Below, in pieces: positions 1-10,631 of a stretch of DNA of 64,000 nucleotides. Numbering within the stretch: position 1 is the first letter of the stretch; each line of letters opens with the position of its first letter. Origin of the DNA: Sitta carolinensis (lineage: Eukaryota; Chordata; Aves; Passeriformes; Sittidae); assembly GCA_032173965.1 (NCBI GenBank), contig CM063288.1, positions 26,134,001 through 26,198,000 on the forward strand. The letters run 5' to 3'. The notes beneath the pieces were generated by a model that was given only the letters and a program-made list of their open reading frames with translations, was not told the origin of the DNA and searched no databases. The translations under genes and the position numbers were made by a program.

Positions 1-2055
1 GAAAAGTCATGCTAAGTTTGCACATGGTGAGTTTGCATCAGATGAACTCAACAGAAGGCTCATATACAGTTTAACCCTATAAGTAAATGAATTTTTCTTT
101 CCTCAGAAGACTCTGTACCCAGCAGCAGGAGTTGGCCAAGGTGTGTGGCTGTGTGCTACTGAAAAATTTCAAAGAGGAGGAGTTTATTCACTTTATGTCC
201 TTTCCCTGGCCTCCAGCCCAGGGAAGTGTCTGACAGCTATTCCTGCAGACTAACAACCTACTTGCTTCTCAGAGAACATGTTCAATAGCAAAGCACTGTA
301 TTTTCTGAAACTTCTTGGAAAACAACCAGGTTATATGCTTACCTGTAATTGATAACAATACCCCCAGTTGGGTTTCAGGCTGTGCTGCCCTTCAAAAGGT
401 TCTTCCAGAAGTCTTTGGAAATCCCTCTCACAGGTGGAAAGCAAAGGACTAAATTACACTAGAAGTATATTTGTCTAGATGTACAGACATATAATGTGCA
501 ACTGTCAGACAGATCAAGGTAGGTGAGATGCTAAAAGCTTCCAGAAGTTTTCAAGGAAGAGAGAAAGTAAAGTAACCTAGACCTTGTCTTTACAAGGAAA
601 AAAGCTATGTGAAAATTCTATTTGCAGAAATAATTCTGTTGAATATAACTCCATTCACACCTACATCATACAAATCAATTCACAACAAGACCATTTTTTT
701 TCCAGCTATTTCAGCTACTGTTTCAATCACTCAAACTCTATGACAGCAGGACACCACTGTCACACTGAAGCAGACAGAACATGGTCCAGTTTTGACCATT
801 TGGGACACAAGCCCAAAATTTGGACCTGTGCTGTGACCTTTTTCAGTGATCAAGAGTTGAACAAACAAGTATGTTTGCTAACATACACCCGAACGCTACA
901 AATTACGTCCATTGTTAAACACCTGGTACAACCTGAGCGACCAAAGCAGCCATGGACATCACTTCTTCATTCTCTTCCAACTTGACCATATGGTTTTTCA
1001 GAAGTGCTTAACAACACCCCAGATCCTTTTGCCTTCAACTCATCCCCTGGAGTGAGTTACCTCTGGATATGTCTCTCTTCATTAGCTACAGAGGGAGAGT
1101 AAATGGGCAGGCTAGAGTGATCATCTGACTTCTAGATGCAGATGTCAGGAGGGAATCCTACCCTCTGTCTGTCTGACATAAACAATCCTAGCAGGTTCCC
1201 CAACAGGACAAGAGAGGCATGTTGTCCCAGAAATGAAACCCAGCCATCTGGCATCAGATGGGCCCTATGGAATGTCTAGTTGCAATGCCCACTGACGTTG
1301 CTGCAATGTGTGAGCACAAGGCAGCAAAAACCTAAAGGGATATTAGCCTTTCTTGAAAAAGTAATTTCATTTTACGTTATGACACTGCAAAGCAATTGTG
1401 TTCAAAATAACTGGTTTTACTGCCTAAATATGTTTTTCGTACTTGAGCATCCAGGTGGATTCAATTGTGCTTGCAATTTTGCAGACATTAATGAGGGAGA
1501 CTAAATGACTGAGGTGGGGAAAGTGAACAGTGCTGCACTCCTGTGAGACAGCCTGACACACGGACTAGAGCACAGCACAAGCTCTCAGGAGCCTCAAAGT
1601 CTAGTCCTCTTTTGACCACTGACTGACAAATGACAAAAGCTAAGCATGGAAAATAAAGCACAACTGTTCTCTGTGTCTTTTAGAAAAATAATACTGGCTG
1701 AAATCTTCAACAAGTGTAAACTATCAAATAACAGCAATCACTGACTCCAAAACAAGCAGGATTACAAGCCAAATTCGGTCAGCTTTTAAGAATAAGAACT
1801 TCCTTCCTGAGCATCTTTTCCAAAAGCAACATGTGACACAGCACATATATAAGCAACACTCCAACTGTTACATTAAAAATAAATTACTTAAATCCAGAAA
1901 TATGATTGTGATGGGCTAAAGCACACTTAGAAGTTGTATTTTTATGTCAGTAACTGTTTACAGAATGATAGCTTTAACTGATACTCCAAAAGCCATTTCA
2001 CTCTTCACAGAAGTTTTCATAAAGAAATAATGTACAAGGCACACTAAACACTGTC
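1..2055. other. Downstream flank of KLF7, no gene seen
   Basis: AT-rich unique-looking sequence with no splice-flanked coding exon, no tRNA or rRNA structure and no recognisable repeat family. The longest open frame (584-985, plus strand) has a composition typical of chance and no domain I recognise. It may still carry a distal extension of the KLF7 transcript or regulatory DNA. Confidence 0.5.
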
Positions 2056-2075
2056 GGGCCAAACACATTCTACTG

Positions 2076-2081
2076 TTTATT
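2076..2081 (-). promoter_or_regulatory. KLF7: Candidate distal poly(A) signal AATAAA
   Basis: On the minus strand this reads AATAAA, within GTGTAATAAACAGTAG. About 10-40 bases further downstream (toward lower coordinates) there is a GT-rich stretch (ATGTGTTTGG, then GTGTTTAGTGTG), the usual arrangement for cleavage near 2065-2050. Below 2050 I saw no further minus-strand AATAAA close by, which makes this the best candidate for the gene's distal end. Confidence 0.5.
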
Positions 2082-2300
2082 ACACATATTACATTCTTAA
2101 ATAAAAATGCGTCACATAACATTTTTGCATAGATATCTTACAATATACCAATTTAAAAAAGAATTATGAAACAGACCAGTAACAAAAATAAATTTTTTCT
2201 TCATTAATAATTTTGTAACATTAACATACCACCATCATATAATACAAATAATATTTTTAAATCTTAAGACTTTTTGTACAGCAAAAAAACTGACAAAGTA

Positions 2301-2303
2301 ATA

Positions 2304-2335
<32 letters not shown>
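2301..2335. repeat. (TA)n microsatellite
   Basis: Alternating TA for about 27 bases (2309-2335), preceded by an imperfect TA stretch. It lies about 220 bases inside the probable end of the KLF7 3' UTR and could form a self-complementary hairpin. Confidence 0.9.
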
Positions 2336-2339
<4 letters not shown>

Positions 2340-2529
2340 GCTTAAAAAAAATAAAATGTCAAAAAAAGGCAGAACTGAGGGCTACAAGATTGGGTACTTC
2401 TGTGATATATTAGAAATACCAGAGTAGGCCTGAGAGAACGTGACCGAGGGCATCTCTGAAATGCACTTGTCAGACACATCTGGTAAAAGAAAAATTATAG
2501 TGCAAAATGAAAGTCCTTCAAGCAATGTT

Positions 2530-2747
2530 ATTTGTTTTTTTTTTTGTTTGTTTGTTTTGTTTTTTTGGGTTTTTTTGTGGTTTTTTTTCTTGTTTTTTTA
2601 AATAGGGAGCATTCATACATTTTGTTGTTGTTGTTTTTGTTAAAGAAAAATACCCCAAAGAAAAAAAAATCTAATGTGTGGTAGAGAGCCAGAAAAGTTT
2701 CAAAGAACAAGAGGGAAAACAGATCACTTGGCAAAGCAAAAAAAACA

Positions 2748-2778
<31 letters not shown>

Positions 2779-2812
2779 CAAAAAAAAACAAACAAAAAAA
2801 CCCCACCAAAAA
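2530..2812. repeat. T-rich and (AAAAC)n tracts forming an inverted pair
   Basis: A T-rich stretch with scattered G (2530-2599) is followed after 138 bases by an A-rich stretch with C every 4-6 bases (2738-2812). The arms share complementary G/C islands (GGG and GTGG on the left, CCCCACC on the right). In the mRNA sense the U-rich arm comes first and the A-rich arm second. Open frames here are homopolymer artefacts. Confidence 0.8.
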
Positions 2813-3358
2813 CTCAGCCTGCATTATTATTTTTTCAAGATCAGCAGACATGCCAAACTAAGGCCTTGTTTCTAAGAGAAAAGCTGTTATGGTCTATATG
2901 CAGTAATTTCAAAACCAGGTACTTAAATTGGTGCAAGAAGCTTCCTGTAGAGGTATCTTAATTAGTTGAAGCATTTCTTACACTTCAGCTTAACTGCATA
3001 GGATGCCAATGCAAACTTGATCCAGACAATCACATAACAGGTGCAGCTACAAAGTGATTTAGCTAGACTGATTTTAATGTAGGGCAGCTTCCCTGGTAGA
3101 GACATGGCCTTGGTAACAAAGTAGTGTATAAACCAGTGTTTTGATCTACTTCCACAATCTGACAGGTCTGGGGATTTAAATACAGAATGATGGGTAAAAC
3201 ATATGTTGCAAAACATAAAGATCGGCCCTTCAGCCATCAAGCCTTCCAGGGACTGCATGTTAGCTTTTCATTTCCCCAAGAGCCCAACAATAAAGGCTAA
3301 AATTGCCATGTTTCTGTCCATTCTAGTTCCCTTTAGTGTGTACATGCGAAGCCCTCAT

Positions 3359-3391
3359 CCCCCTCCCTTCCCACCTCCCCTCCCAGTCCCC
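3359..3391 (-). promoter_or_regulatory. G-quadruplex-capable G-rich segment in the 3' UTR
   Basis: The plus strand has C runs of 5, 3, 3, 4, 3 and 4 at 3359-63, 3365-67, 3370-72, 3377-80, 3382-84 and 3388-91, separated by 1-4 bases. In the minus-strand transcript these are G runs that satisfy the four-runs-with-short-loops rule for a G-quadruplex. The motif is seen directly; folding and function are inference. Confidence 0.65.
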
Positions 3392-3584
3392 AAATTTGCA
3401 GCCTACTCATTCATAGTACACAGCAACATGTATTTTCCAGCACTGTTGAAAACTTTCCTACAGAAGCTGACAGGATTCCTAAAATGCAGTGGCAACAGCA
3501 AGTGCCCTCCCTAAATGAAAGCAATAGGCACGGTTGGCTACTACAAACTGTAAGTCAGTAGCTCAGTTTGCTCTTCTGTGTAGG

Positions 3585-3592
3585 TATATACA
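3585..3592 (-). promoter_or_regulatory. Pumilio-type motif TGTATATA
   Basis: Exact match to the Pumilio consensus UGUANAUA in the transcript sense, within the probable 3' UTR. A second exact match lies about 300 bases away at 3886-3893. An 8-base motif in AT-rich sequence can occur by chance. Confidence 0.4.
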
Positions 3593-3885
3593 GTATACTG
3601 TTGTACATCCACACCCACACAGAGACAGGGTGGAGAACCTGGCAGTATATAGAAGTTAGGACCAAAGCACTTAAATAAAAATCATCAAAGCTTTCGTTTT
3701 GAAAATCGTAGAGTTGCAACTTCAATTATTACACCAAAAATGCCATCAACAAGCATTAAGGAAAACTATAAAACCCTGTATCTAAAATGACACCTGCATT
3801 TCAAAGTTTTCAGGTAGGGAAACTCATTCTTGAGGTGATAAAGGCAGTCTACTCCCCATCTTGACATTTTTATGTATATAATTTA

Positions 3886-3893
3886 TATATACA
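3886..3893 (-). promoter_or_regulatory. Second Pumilio-type motif TGTATATA
   Basis: Exact UGUANAUA match in the transcript sense, inside an AT microsatellite-like patch (about 3870-3921). The low-complexity context raises the chance that it is incidental. Confidence 0.3.
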
Positions 3894-5373
3894 ACTATAC
3901 CATTATATATATAACTTATATAGCACAAGTATTCTCAAGACTTCTTCCTCTAAGGGAGGAGGAAATTCTCAGCTTTACAACACAGATCTTAGTACCTGGT
4001 AGGCCAGATCCTACAGTCCTTACAATGCTAAATCTTGCCACTGAAGCTTGTGCAGAGCTGTGGAGGAGAAAGACTACAGTAGTCATCCCTAAACTATTAA
4101 TAAAAGAGACACAAGTGTGACAAAAGGAAGAAAAATATCCAAGTTTGAGCTGGAAAAGATTATTCATGAAGGTGTAGTTTAAATGCTAATGAAAGACTGG
4201 CAAGACTTGTCAATGAGTAGTTGTAATATCTTAGGAGAAAAATATTTCCATTTTTCAAGACAGAGTTAAATAGTTATAGTCAAGCATTGTGTTTTTTTCT
4301 TGGTATGTAGTATCTTTACAAGTGCAATTCTATCTGAAATCAACAAAAAGTACTTTAGAAGTTCTGGGTTAGAGCATCGCCCAGGATGTGAAAGCTCAAA
4401 AACAGTCTTACTGGATGGGATGACAGAATGTGCCAAGTCCTGAATGAAATCAAGAGTAAAAGCCCTTGATCTACTGAGTGCTGGCCTTGTAACATTGAAT
4501 TATTTACAAATTTTTCCTCTTTTTTTATTTTTTAAATTTAAAGATTTTGACATACATTAAGAGAAGAGGAAGGGAAACACTTAAGGAAGCTGGACTTCAT
4601 CAGTTTTGTCAAAAGTACCAATTACCACCTCTTTTGTATACAGACAAATAAATTGCGTTAAATAGGAGGAGCAACCTTTATATTAGATACAAACCCCAAA
4701 TTATCTAGGGTCAGATAAAAATAAGGGAGAAAGACACTTTTGATTCTGCAGATATCAGAAAGGTCACAGCTAAGATATACTCAATCACTGCAACAATCAT
4801 ATTGATCAACTCCATTTTAGCTATACACCCTAGTGATTAGTTAATTTTTTATGCCTAAAGTTAAAACAATTCTGAAAGCAAGGATTGAGGGATCATCTTG
4901 CATTCAGGTTCTTCTTCCCCATCTGTGTTTGGTCAGTGCTTCCCATGCATTAAGTGAAAATGTGCTACCCCAAGAAAAATAGCAATTCCAAAAGGATTGA
5001 GGAAAATAATAATGAATTAGAAGTTCACCTTTATAGAAATATGTTGGCTTAGATTTCAGGTCCCAGAAACCATTTCTGAGACACCACATGGGTCTTCCAG
5101 GCCAGCAAACTTGCTTCTATAATATCTGGCTGGTCCCTGGCTGTGACACATATCAAGGTATGATATTGCTTCAGACTGGTTTGCTAAGGGTTTGGCTTTT
5201 TAAGATTTCTTCCTCTCTAGGTCTCCCCCATGAAGAAACCTTATAAACTTTAACACGGATGAAACTCAGAATTTGAGAAAAAACCTACAGATCTGCCCTA
5301 CAGTCTGTTTCATCAGCACAAGACTATAAAGAAATAGAACCAGTACACATTCAATCAGTGAGAACTGTGAAAT

Positions 5374-5530
5374 GCATCATAGAAACACAGAAAAATGAAT
5401 ATTGGAAGGTACTTCTGGAGGTCACCTAATCCAACATTCAACCCCTTGTTTAAAGAAAGATTAGACTTTTAAAGTGAGATCAGACTGCTCAGGGCCTCAT
5501 CCAAGACATTGAAAGAATCTAGAATTTCAC
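5374..5530 (-). mobile_element. CR1 LINE 3' tail (old copy)
   Basis: Read on the plus strand, it has the reversed CR1 end: ATCATAGAAACACAGAA, then TTGGAAGGTACTTCTGGAGG, TCACCTAATCCAAC, and CTGCTCAGGGCCTCATCCA. This is the CR1 3' region in minus orientation, sense to KLF7. It is strongly diverged and truncated at its 5' side. Confidence 0.8.
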
Positions 5531-6082
5531 TTCAATTGCCAGTTTAGCCAGGTAATGTAATTGTCTAGATTGAGTATTAGCTACTGAAAAATTACAACTC
5601 AGAGATAATGAAAAATACTCTGGATTCTGCCATCCACTTTTAGATCAATCTCTGTGAAATATATCTGATATTTTATGTTGCTCTTTATCTCCTAAGGGGA
5701 AAACCAAACAGAACAAAGATGCACTGAAGTGTTTAAGTGTAAGAAGTGACTAAAATACAGCATCATGTGTCTTCATATTTGATACAGTACAAATGAAAAA
5801 ACACATTTTTTAGTTCAAAGTGAACCATCAATGATCATGCAGAGAAAACCAGAATTTTGCCAGCTAGATCTCAAGCTGGCAGTACAGAAGTATATTTCTA
5901 TAAGCATATTTTTGTGTACAGATTCAGCAATTTTGACTGGAAAACTATTTATAACAGAGCTTCCTAAATTATTTTTTATTAGTCAGTTTTCAAAATAGAA
6001 TCTTGACTTTAAGTTGTCTCAGGTAATGGAAAAATCCAGAATAAATAAATGTTTCAACACTATCACATACAAAGCACATGCT

Positions 6083-6544
6083 GACCTGCAGTATTCTGTC
6101 TAGGTCTCCCCATTACAAGAAAATAATTGACATACAGGAGCAGGTCTAGCAGAGAGTCACCATGAAGGCAGTGGAACACATGATGGACGAAGAGAGGCTG
6201 ATGATTCAGCATTAGGGAGAGAAGGGTAAGCGTAGATCTTATTGCTATCTCCAAATACCTAACCAATACTGTAGAGAAGCCAGACTCTTCTTGGAGGTGC
6301 ACAGTGGAAGAGGCACTGGAAACAGGTTTGAATATGGAAAATTCCTACTTGACACACTTCGAATTTATTTTTTTTTACCATGAAAGTGATTAAATATTGG
6401 AACAGCTTGCACAGAGATGTTGCAGAATTTCCATTCTTGAGGATATTTAAAACTCAGCTGGATATGGCCTGAGCAACCAGCTCTAGTTGGAGGTTGGCTA
6501 AGGTGGCCTCTGAAGCCCCCTTCCACATGCATGATTCTATGATT
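6083..6544 (+). mobile_element. CR1 LINE fragment, end of ORF2 and 3' tail (old copy)
   Basis: Plus-strand matches to the CR1 consensus run in order: TCTCCCCATTACAAGAA, GAAGAGAGGCTGA, a CTTATTGCT block, CCAGACTCTTCTTGGAGG, TGCACAGTG, ATTGGAACAGCTTGCACAGA, CCATTCTTGAGGATATTTAA, and a terminal TTCTATGATTGA. Frameshifts and stops break the reverse-transcriptase tail. It is antisense to KLF7 within the probable 3' UTR. Confidence 0.85.
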
Positions 6545-7756
6545 GACTGCTCTGATCCAAAATATTATTTAGCTAATCACAAAAACTCACATTTGTTTTA
6601 GTTGTTTCCTCTGCGTACACTATTTTGTGAGACTTTTAGCTCAATTTGTTTTCATCCTATAGTTCCATGGCCTTGGCAACCATGATTTGACTTTCTTATA
6701 ATGGCTTCTCTTTTGCAAATAATCATAAATCTCAAATTGAAGGAAACGAGATAAAGCTTCTCCTTTCTACAGCTGGATAAATCAGTCCTCGACTGTCACC
6801 AAATTTATGGGTTTGCTTTCAAGAAGCCTTACACAGTAGCCTTTCCTCTTTAGTCTGATTCTACTCATAATTTACAGAGAGAGGGCAACAGTACAACTTT
6901 AGCAAGGAGACACAGGCCCAAAAAGGAACTAACTATAACAGACTACACAAGTTTGAAGAGTACAGCTTAAAATATCTGCAAAGAAACAAAACTTGTTATT
7001 GTAAAAAAAACAGTCCAGGAATGTGTCACTAATTATTTCCATGCCTTTCCAAAATGGAGACTCCTTCTACAAAATACCAAAATTTTGGTTTAAAATTTTA
7101 GCAATGCCTAAGACACTTGCATACAAGCACCCAAAAAATGAAGTCAAGAGATTGACTGGGCACACCATATACACAGCTGAAAAACAGCTCCCTTTTCAAA
7201 CATAAGAGGTGGTTCCAAAGCTCAAATTTTAGCTTCAGAGTTCAAGACATGCTACAAAGCCTGAGAAATTTGACATCTGCCTTTTACTCCCCTTGTTTTC
7301 TATGTTTTTAGCCTATTTGGATCCAGGATTTAGATGTAGGCCTGCCTATTGAACAAAGTAAAGAGGTTTTTCAGCATTTTTTTCCCCTGGGGCCCTTGTT
7401 CTGGCATGTTTAAATAAGAATCCAACAAGACCATAAATGACAACTGGAACTAAAAAACAGTCTTGCCTGACTTTTTCCAATTTAAATAGAGTCTGGTATT
7501 TAAACCATCACTTGATAATTCAGGTTTGTATTCTACTGATAGCATATCTAAAGGCAGGTGTGTTCAGATGGCAAAGAGGACATTTATGTAGGTTCACAGC
7601 CAATGAATATCATAGTGGAGATTTTGAGAGCATAAATTTTAGGACAGTACAGTAAGGAAATTCTAGGATTCTCTTATACTTTTTTTTTAATCTAATGCAC
7701 TCACTGGATGCTCGACAGTTTCACACAGCTGAGGTTTCAGTTCCCATTAGACATCT

Positions 7757-8079
7757 TCCTGAGTGGTAGCAGAGGGGCAGCACCAATCTCTGCTCTCTGG
7801 TGACCAGTGACAGGATCCAGGGAATGGGATGGAGCTGTGTCAGGGGAGGTTCAGGCTGAACAATAGGAAAAAGTTCTTCACCCAGAAGGTGGTTGGGCAC
7901 TGGAACAGGCTCCCCAGGGAAGTGGTCACAGTCCCAAGCCTGCCAGAACTCAAGGAGTATTTGGACAACACTCTCAGGCACATGGTGGGATTCTTGGGGT
8001 GTCCTGTGTAGGGCCAGAAGTTGGACTTGATGATCCTTGTGGGTCCCTTACAACTCAGGATACTCTGTGATTCTGTGAT
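7757..8079 (+). mobile_element. CR1 LINE 3' end (younger copy)
   Basis: Close match to the avian CR1 tail: AGCAGAGGGGCAG, CTCTGCTCTCTGGTGACCAG, GGAAAAAGTTCTTCACCCAG, GGCACTGGAACAGGCTCCCC, TTGGACTTGATGATCCTTG, and tandem 8-mers CTGTGATTCTGTGAT at the end. A short open frame at 7829-8011 is the remnant C-terminal part of CR1 ORF2 (for example GHWNRLPREVV). 5'-truncated, so not mobile. Confidence 0.93.
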
Positions 8080-8230
8080 CTGGCAGGATGCTCTATATAT
8101 TCCAACATAAATTGGATTCTAGGGCCCTCGGTCCCAGTGAAACAGCTGGGTGGAATGGCCATAAAAAGTATGCAAATACAGAAGTAGAGAAATACGAGAT
8201 TGTCAGCAAGCAGTGCTCTGCAATTTTTAA

Positions 8231-8280
8231 ATGTATACATATATATATTTAAGCATATATATATACACATATAGAATATA
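8231..8280. repeat. AT/TA-rich microsatellite
   Basis: Imperfect (TA)n and (CATATA)n alternation (ATACATATATATATTTAAG, then CATATATATATACACATATAG), just downstream of the CR1 copy ending at 8079. Also inside the probable 3' UTR. Confidence 0.8.
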
Positions 8281-8313
8281 GTTAGTTTTAAATCTTTGGA
8301 ATAAATTCAATTT

Positions 8314-8362
8314 TTCTTCTCTCTCTCTTTCTTTCTGACTTTCTTTCACTCTCTCTCATGCT
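8314..8362. repeat. CT-rich simple repeat
   Basis: Imperfect CT/CTTT tract (CTTCTCTCTCTCTTTCTTTC, then TTTCACTCTCTCTCATG). In the KLF7 transcript sense it is a GA-rich purine tract. Confidence 0.75.
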
Positions 8363-8944
8363 CTTATCACGAATATTACATCATTGTCCCTAAAAGATGG
8401 TTAGATTTTGGTCCATATTTCATACCATATGGGCCAGACATCGTATTTCCCCCTGTCCCCAAAGTGTTCAGTTGACAGTCACAGTGTTTTGTGAAAACTG
8501 TGAGGAAAACCAGCATCTTTTGTATAAATTCAATCTCTCACTGGAACCAAAGGTTGCAAAATGCTGAGAATTCAAGTGCCAGGGATCCCGGTGACAGCTC
8601 TTAAAAACATCTATTGAGTTTCTTGTTTGCTCTTTTTTCCCCTTAGAGTACAATTTTACCTCCCAAAACATAAATTAAGGGAAATATTTAACAGTCAGTG
8701 AGTCAAAACAGTCAAAGAAGGGCAGTTGGCTAATACATTAAAAAAGAGCAGCAACCATTTGTGAACCACGCGCTATTTTGTTTCATTTCTAGACACATCT
8801 TGTACGGATGGTCCAAGAATATACAAAATATACAACCTAATGACCACCTGCCTGCTTGCATAGGCCATTTTTATGGTCCTAAATGCAGTCTTTGGAGTCA
8901 GGGCCTGTGCCAAATAGGTTCAAATACAAGTTATGGCAATACAT

Positions 8945-8996
8945 TTTTTAGTTGTTTTGTTTTTTTTTTTTTGTTTTGTTTTTTTTTCTTTTGTAA
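8945..8996. repeat. Poly-T/TTTTG tract
   Basis: Nearly pure T with single G interruptions. In the KLF7 transcript it is an internal A-rich stretch that could prime oligo-dT cDNA synthesis and mimic a poly(A) site. Confidence 0.85.
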
Positions 8997-10579
8997 TGAA
9001 GACTTCAATCCACTTTGAGCCAAAGAAATCAAATTATCAATATGACAGAAGGGTGAGCATGAGACCTCCACTTCTCCTTGATGATTCACACCGTAGGCCA
9101 AAATGGACCTCTAGGTCAGCAATACTTCAGACCAATCATTTGGAAATGCCTCACTGCTGTATGTAAAATCCCTTCCTTCACAGCTCACATGGCTACATTT
9201 TTCATATAGGAGTGGGCTACAGCATCAACTTGATGAACAGAAAAGCAGGACTTTGATAATTTCTTTAACAGGCTAATGCTGAAGCCATTGTACTTGGAAG
9301 AGGTTCTTGATTTCCTACTCAGAGACTGGAGTAGGATTTTTGGCTTGGGGATTAGTTTGTGTGTTAGATTCTCAACAAAGAGGTTTAAATTAAAATGTCT
9401 GCAGGTGCTCTTTACAGAAACAAAATGGTAATGTTTAAAACTGGTTAATAGAAGAACTGCAAGAAAAAGCAACATAATTCACCACCAAATCACCGTGGGT
9501 TGTGGCTAATATGCGGAAGGAATCCTGTAGTCATGCCTGTGTGGCCAGTCCCAGACTGATATCCAGGTGAAGACAAGGAGTTCTGAAGATCACTTGTTTG
9601 TGGAGAAAAGAGAAAAAAGGTTTAAGCTTCCAAATAAGCTTTTAAAGTTCTTTGTTCAAAAAATAAACAAGTCCTAGCTATGGCAATAAGGTGAGGCTTA
9701 CAGAGATATCAGGTACTGTATCTCAGGGGTTTATCCCTTGGCTACTTTGCCATCCTGGCAGCAGCTTCCAGAGTCCCTAGTGCATATGTTGTGCAATAAC
9801 AAACAAAAAAATTTAAAATTAAAACAACCAACAAAAATATAATCCTCCGTGAAGTCTACATAAACTCAGGCCAAAAAGAGGATGTTTGTGTCACAAGTGT
9901 CACTCCACAGTCTACTGCCATTAAGGCCACTGGTACTGACTTAAAAGGATCTCAATAGCTCAGTTCTAGGAAGAAGAACCAAAACCAAGACAGGTCAAAG
10001 TGTCTGTGAGAAGTCTGATGCACTGAACATTAGGAATTCTCAGAGAAATAACAAAAAAAACCAAGAGGTTAATTTTGGCTACCAAACTGGGATTTGGTTT
10101 TCTAGGTCATTGTTTTCCCCCCATCTATTTAAAAAGAAAGTTAGTGCTACAAATATGCAACTTCAAGAGGACATGTTCTTCAACTGAGTTGCACTGAGAA
10201 GCAAGTTAGATAAGCCCCTCCTACTGCCATCCACCTGCAGTGAAGCCTCCTCTGTTTTCTTTGATTTCCATTGGCAAAAACAGGAAACAAATCCAAGAGG
10301 GATGAAGTACTGTAAGTAATTGTTCTCTTTCGTTGACTTCACCTCTATACCATTTCCTCGCCTGCATCTTTTCCCATCCAGCTGGGGCAAGGCATAAAAG
10401 AACTGACGTAGGTATTGAAGTGTAACTGGGTGCATGACACTGTGAGCATGTGGTCCCTGTACAGAGGATTACACGGGATCAAGTTCTCTTCTCCTGTAAG
10501 GTAGCACGTTGTAACTTGAGTTCCATTTTAATCTCACTACACTTAGCCCAGATGACATCCGTGCCAAGCTGACTGATAC

Positions 10580-10631
10580 TTAGATGTGTCTCTTCATGTG
10601 GAGGGCGAGGTGATCCGACCTGGAAAAACAT
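10580..10631 (-). CDS. KLF7: KLF7 exon 4 coding part: end of zinc finger 3 and stop codon
   Basis: The acceptor is a TTTATGTTGCAG tract. The 52 coding bases complete the split arginine codon (AG from exon 3, A here) and encode CFSRSDHLALHMKRHI, then TAA at 10582-10580. This supplies the helix (SRSDHLALH) and the two zinc-binding histidines of finger 3. The protein ends two residues after the last histidine position (HIStop), as expected for KLF6/KLF7, so the C-terminus is intact. Finger 3 is therefore encoded across the 6.3-kb intron 3. The exon continues as the 3' UTR. Confidence 0.96.

Larger units (their letters stand above)
2056..10579 (-). other. KLF7: Probable KLF7 3' untranslated region
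   Basis: Sequence after the TAA has no further splice-supported coding exon and runs to a canonical poly(A) hexamer at 2081-2076. KLF7 is known to have a multi-kilobase 3' UTR in mammals, so about 8.5 kb is plausible. It is AT-rich, with many AUUUA pentamers in the mRNA sense, two UGUAUAUA motifs, a G-rich segment, AT microsatellites and three CR1 insertions. Earlier hexamers occur in the mRNA sense (for example near 6369-6364, inside a T-rich tract of a CR1), so shorter isoforms are possible. The extent is inferred; RNA reads would settle it. Confidence 0.55.

Noticed and set aside
2528..2961. Phe- and Lys/Asn-rich open frames on both strands
   Set aside because: Translation of T-rich and AAAAC tracts.
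7829..8011. 60-residue plus-strand frame
   Set aside because: C-terminal remnant of CR1 ORF2 inside the CR1 tail.
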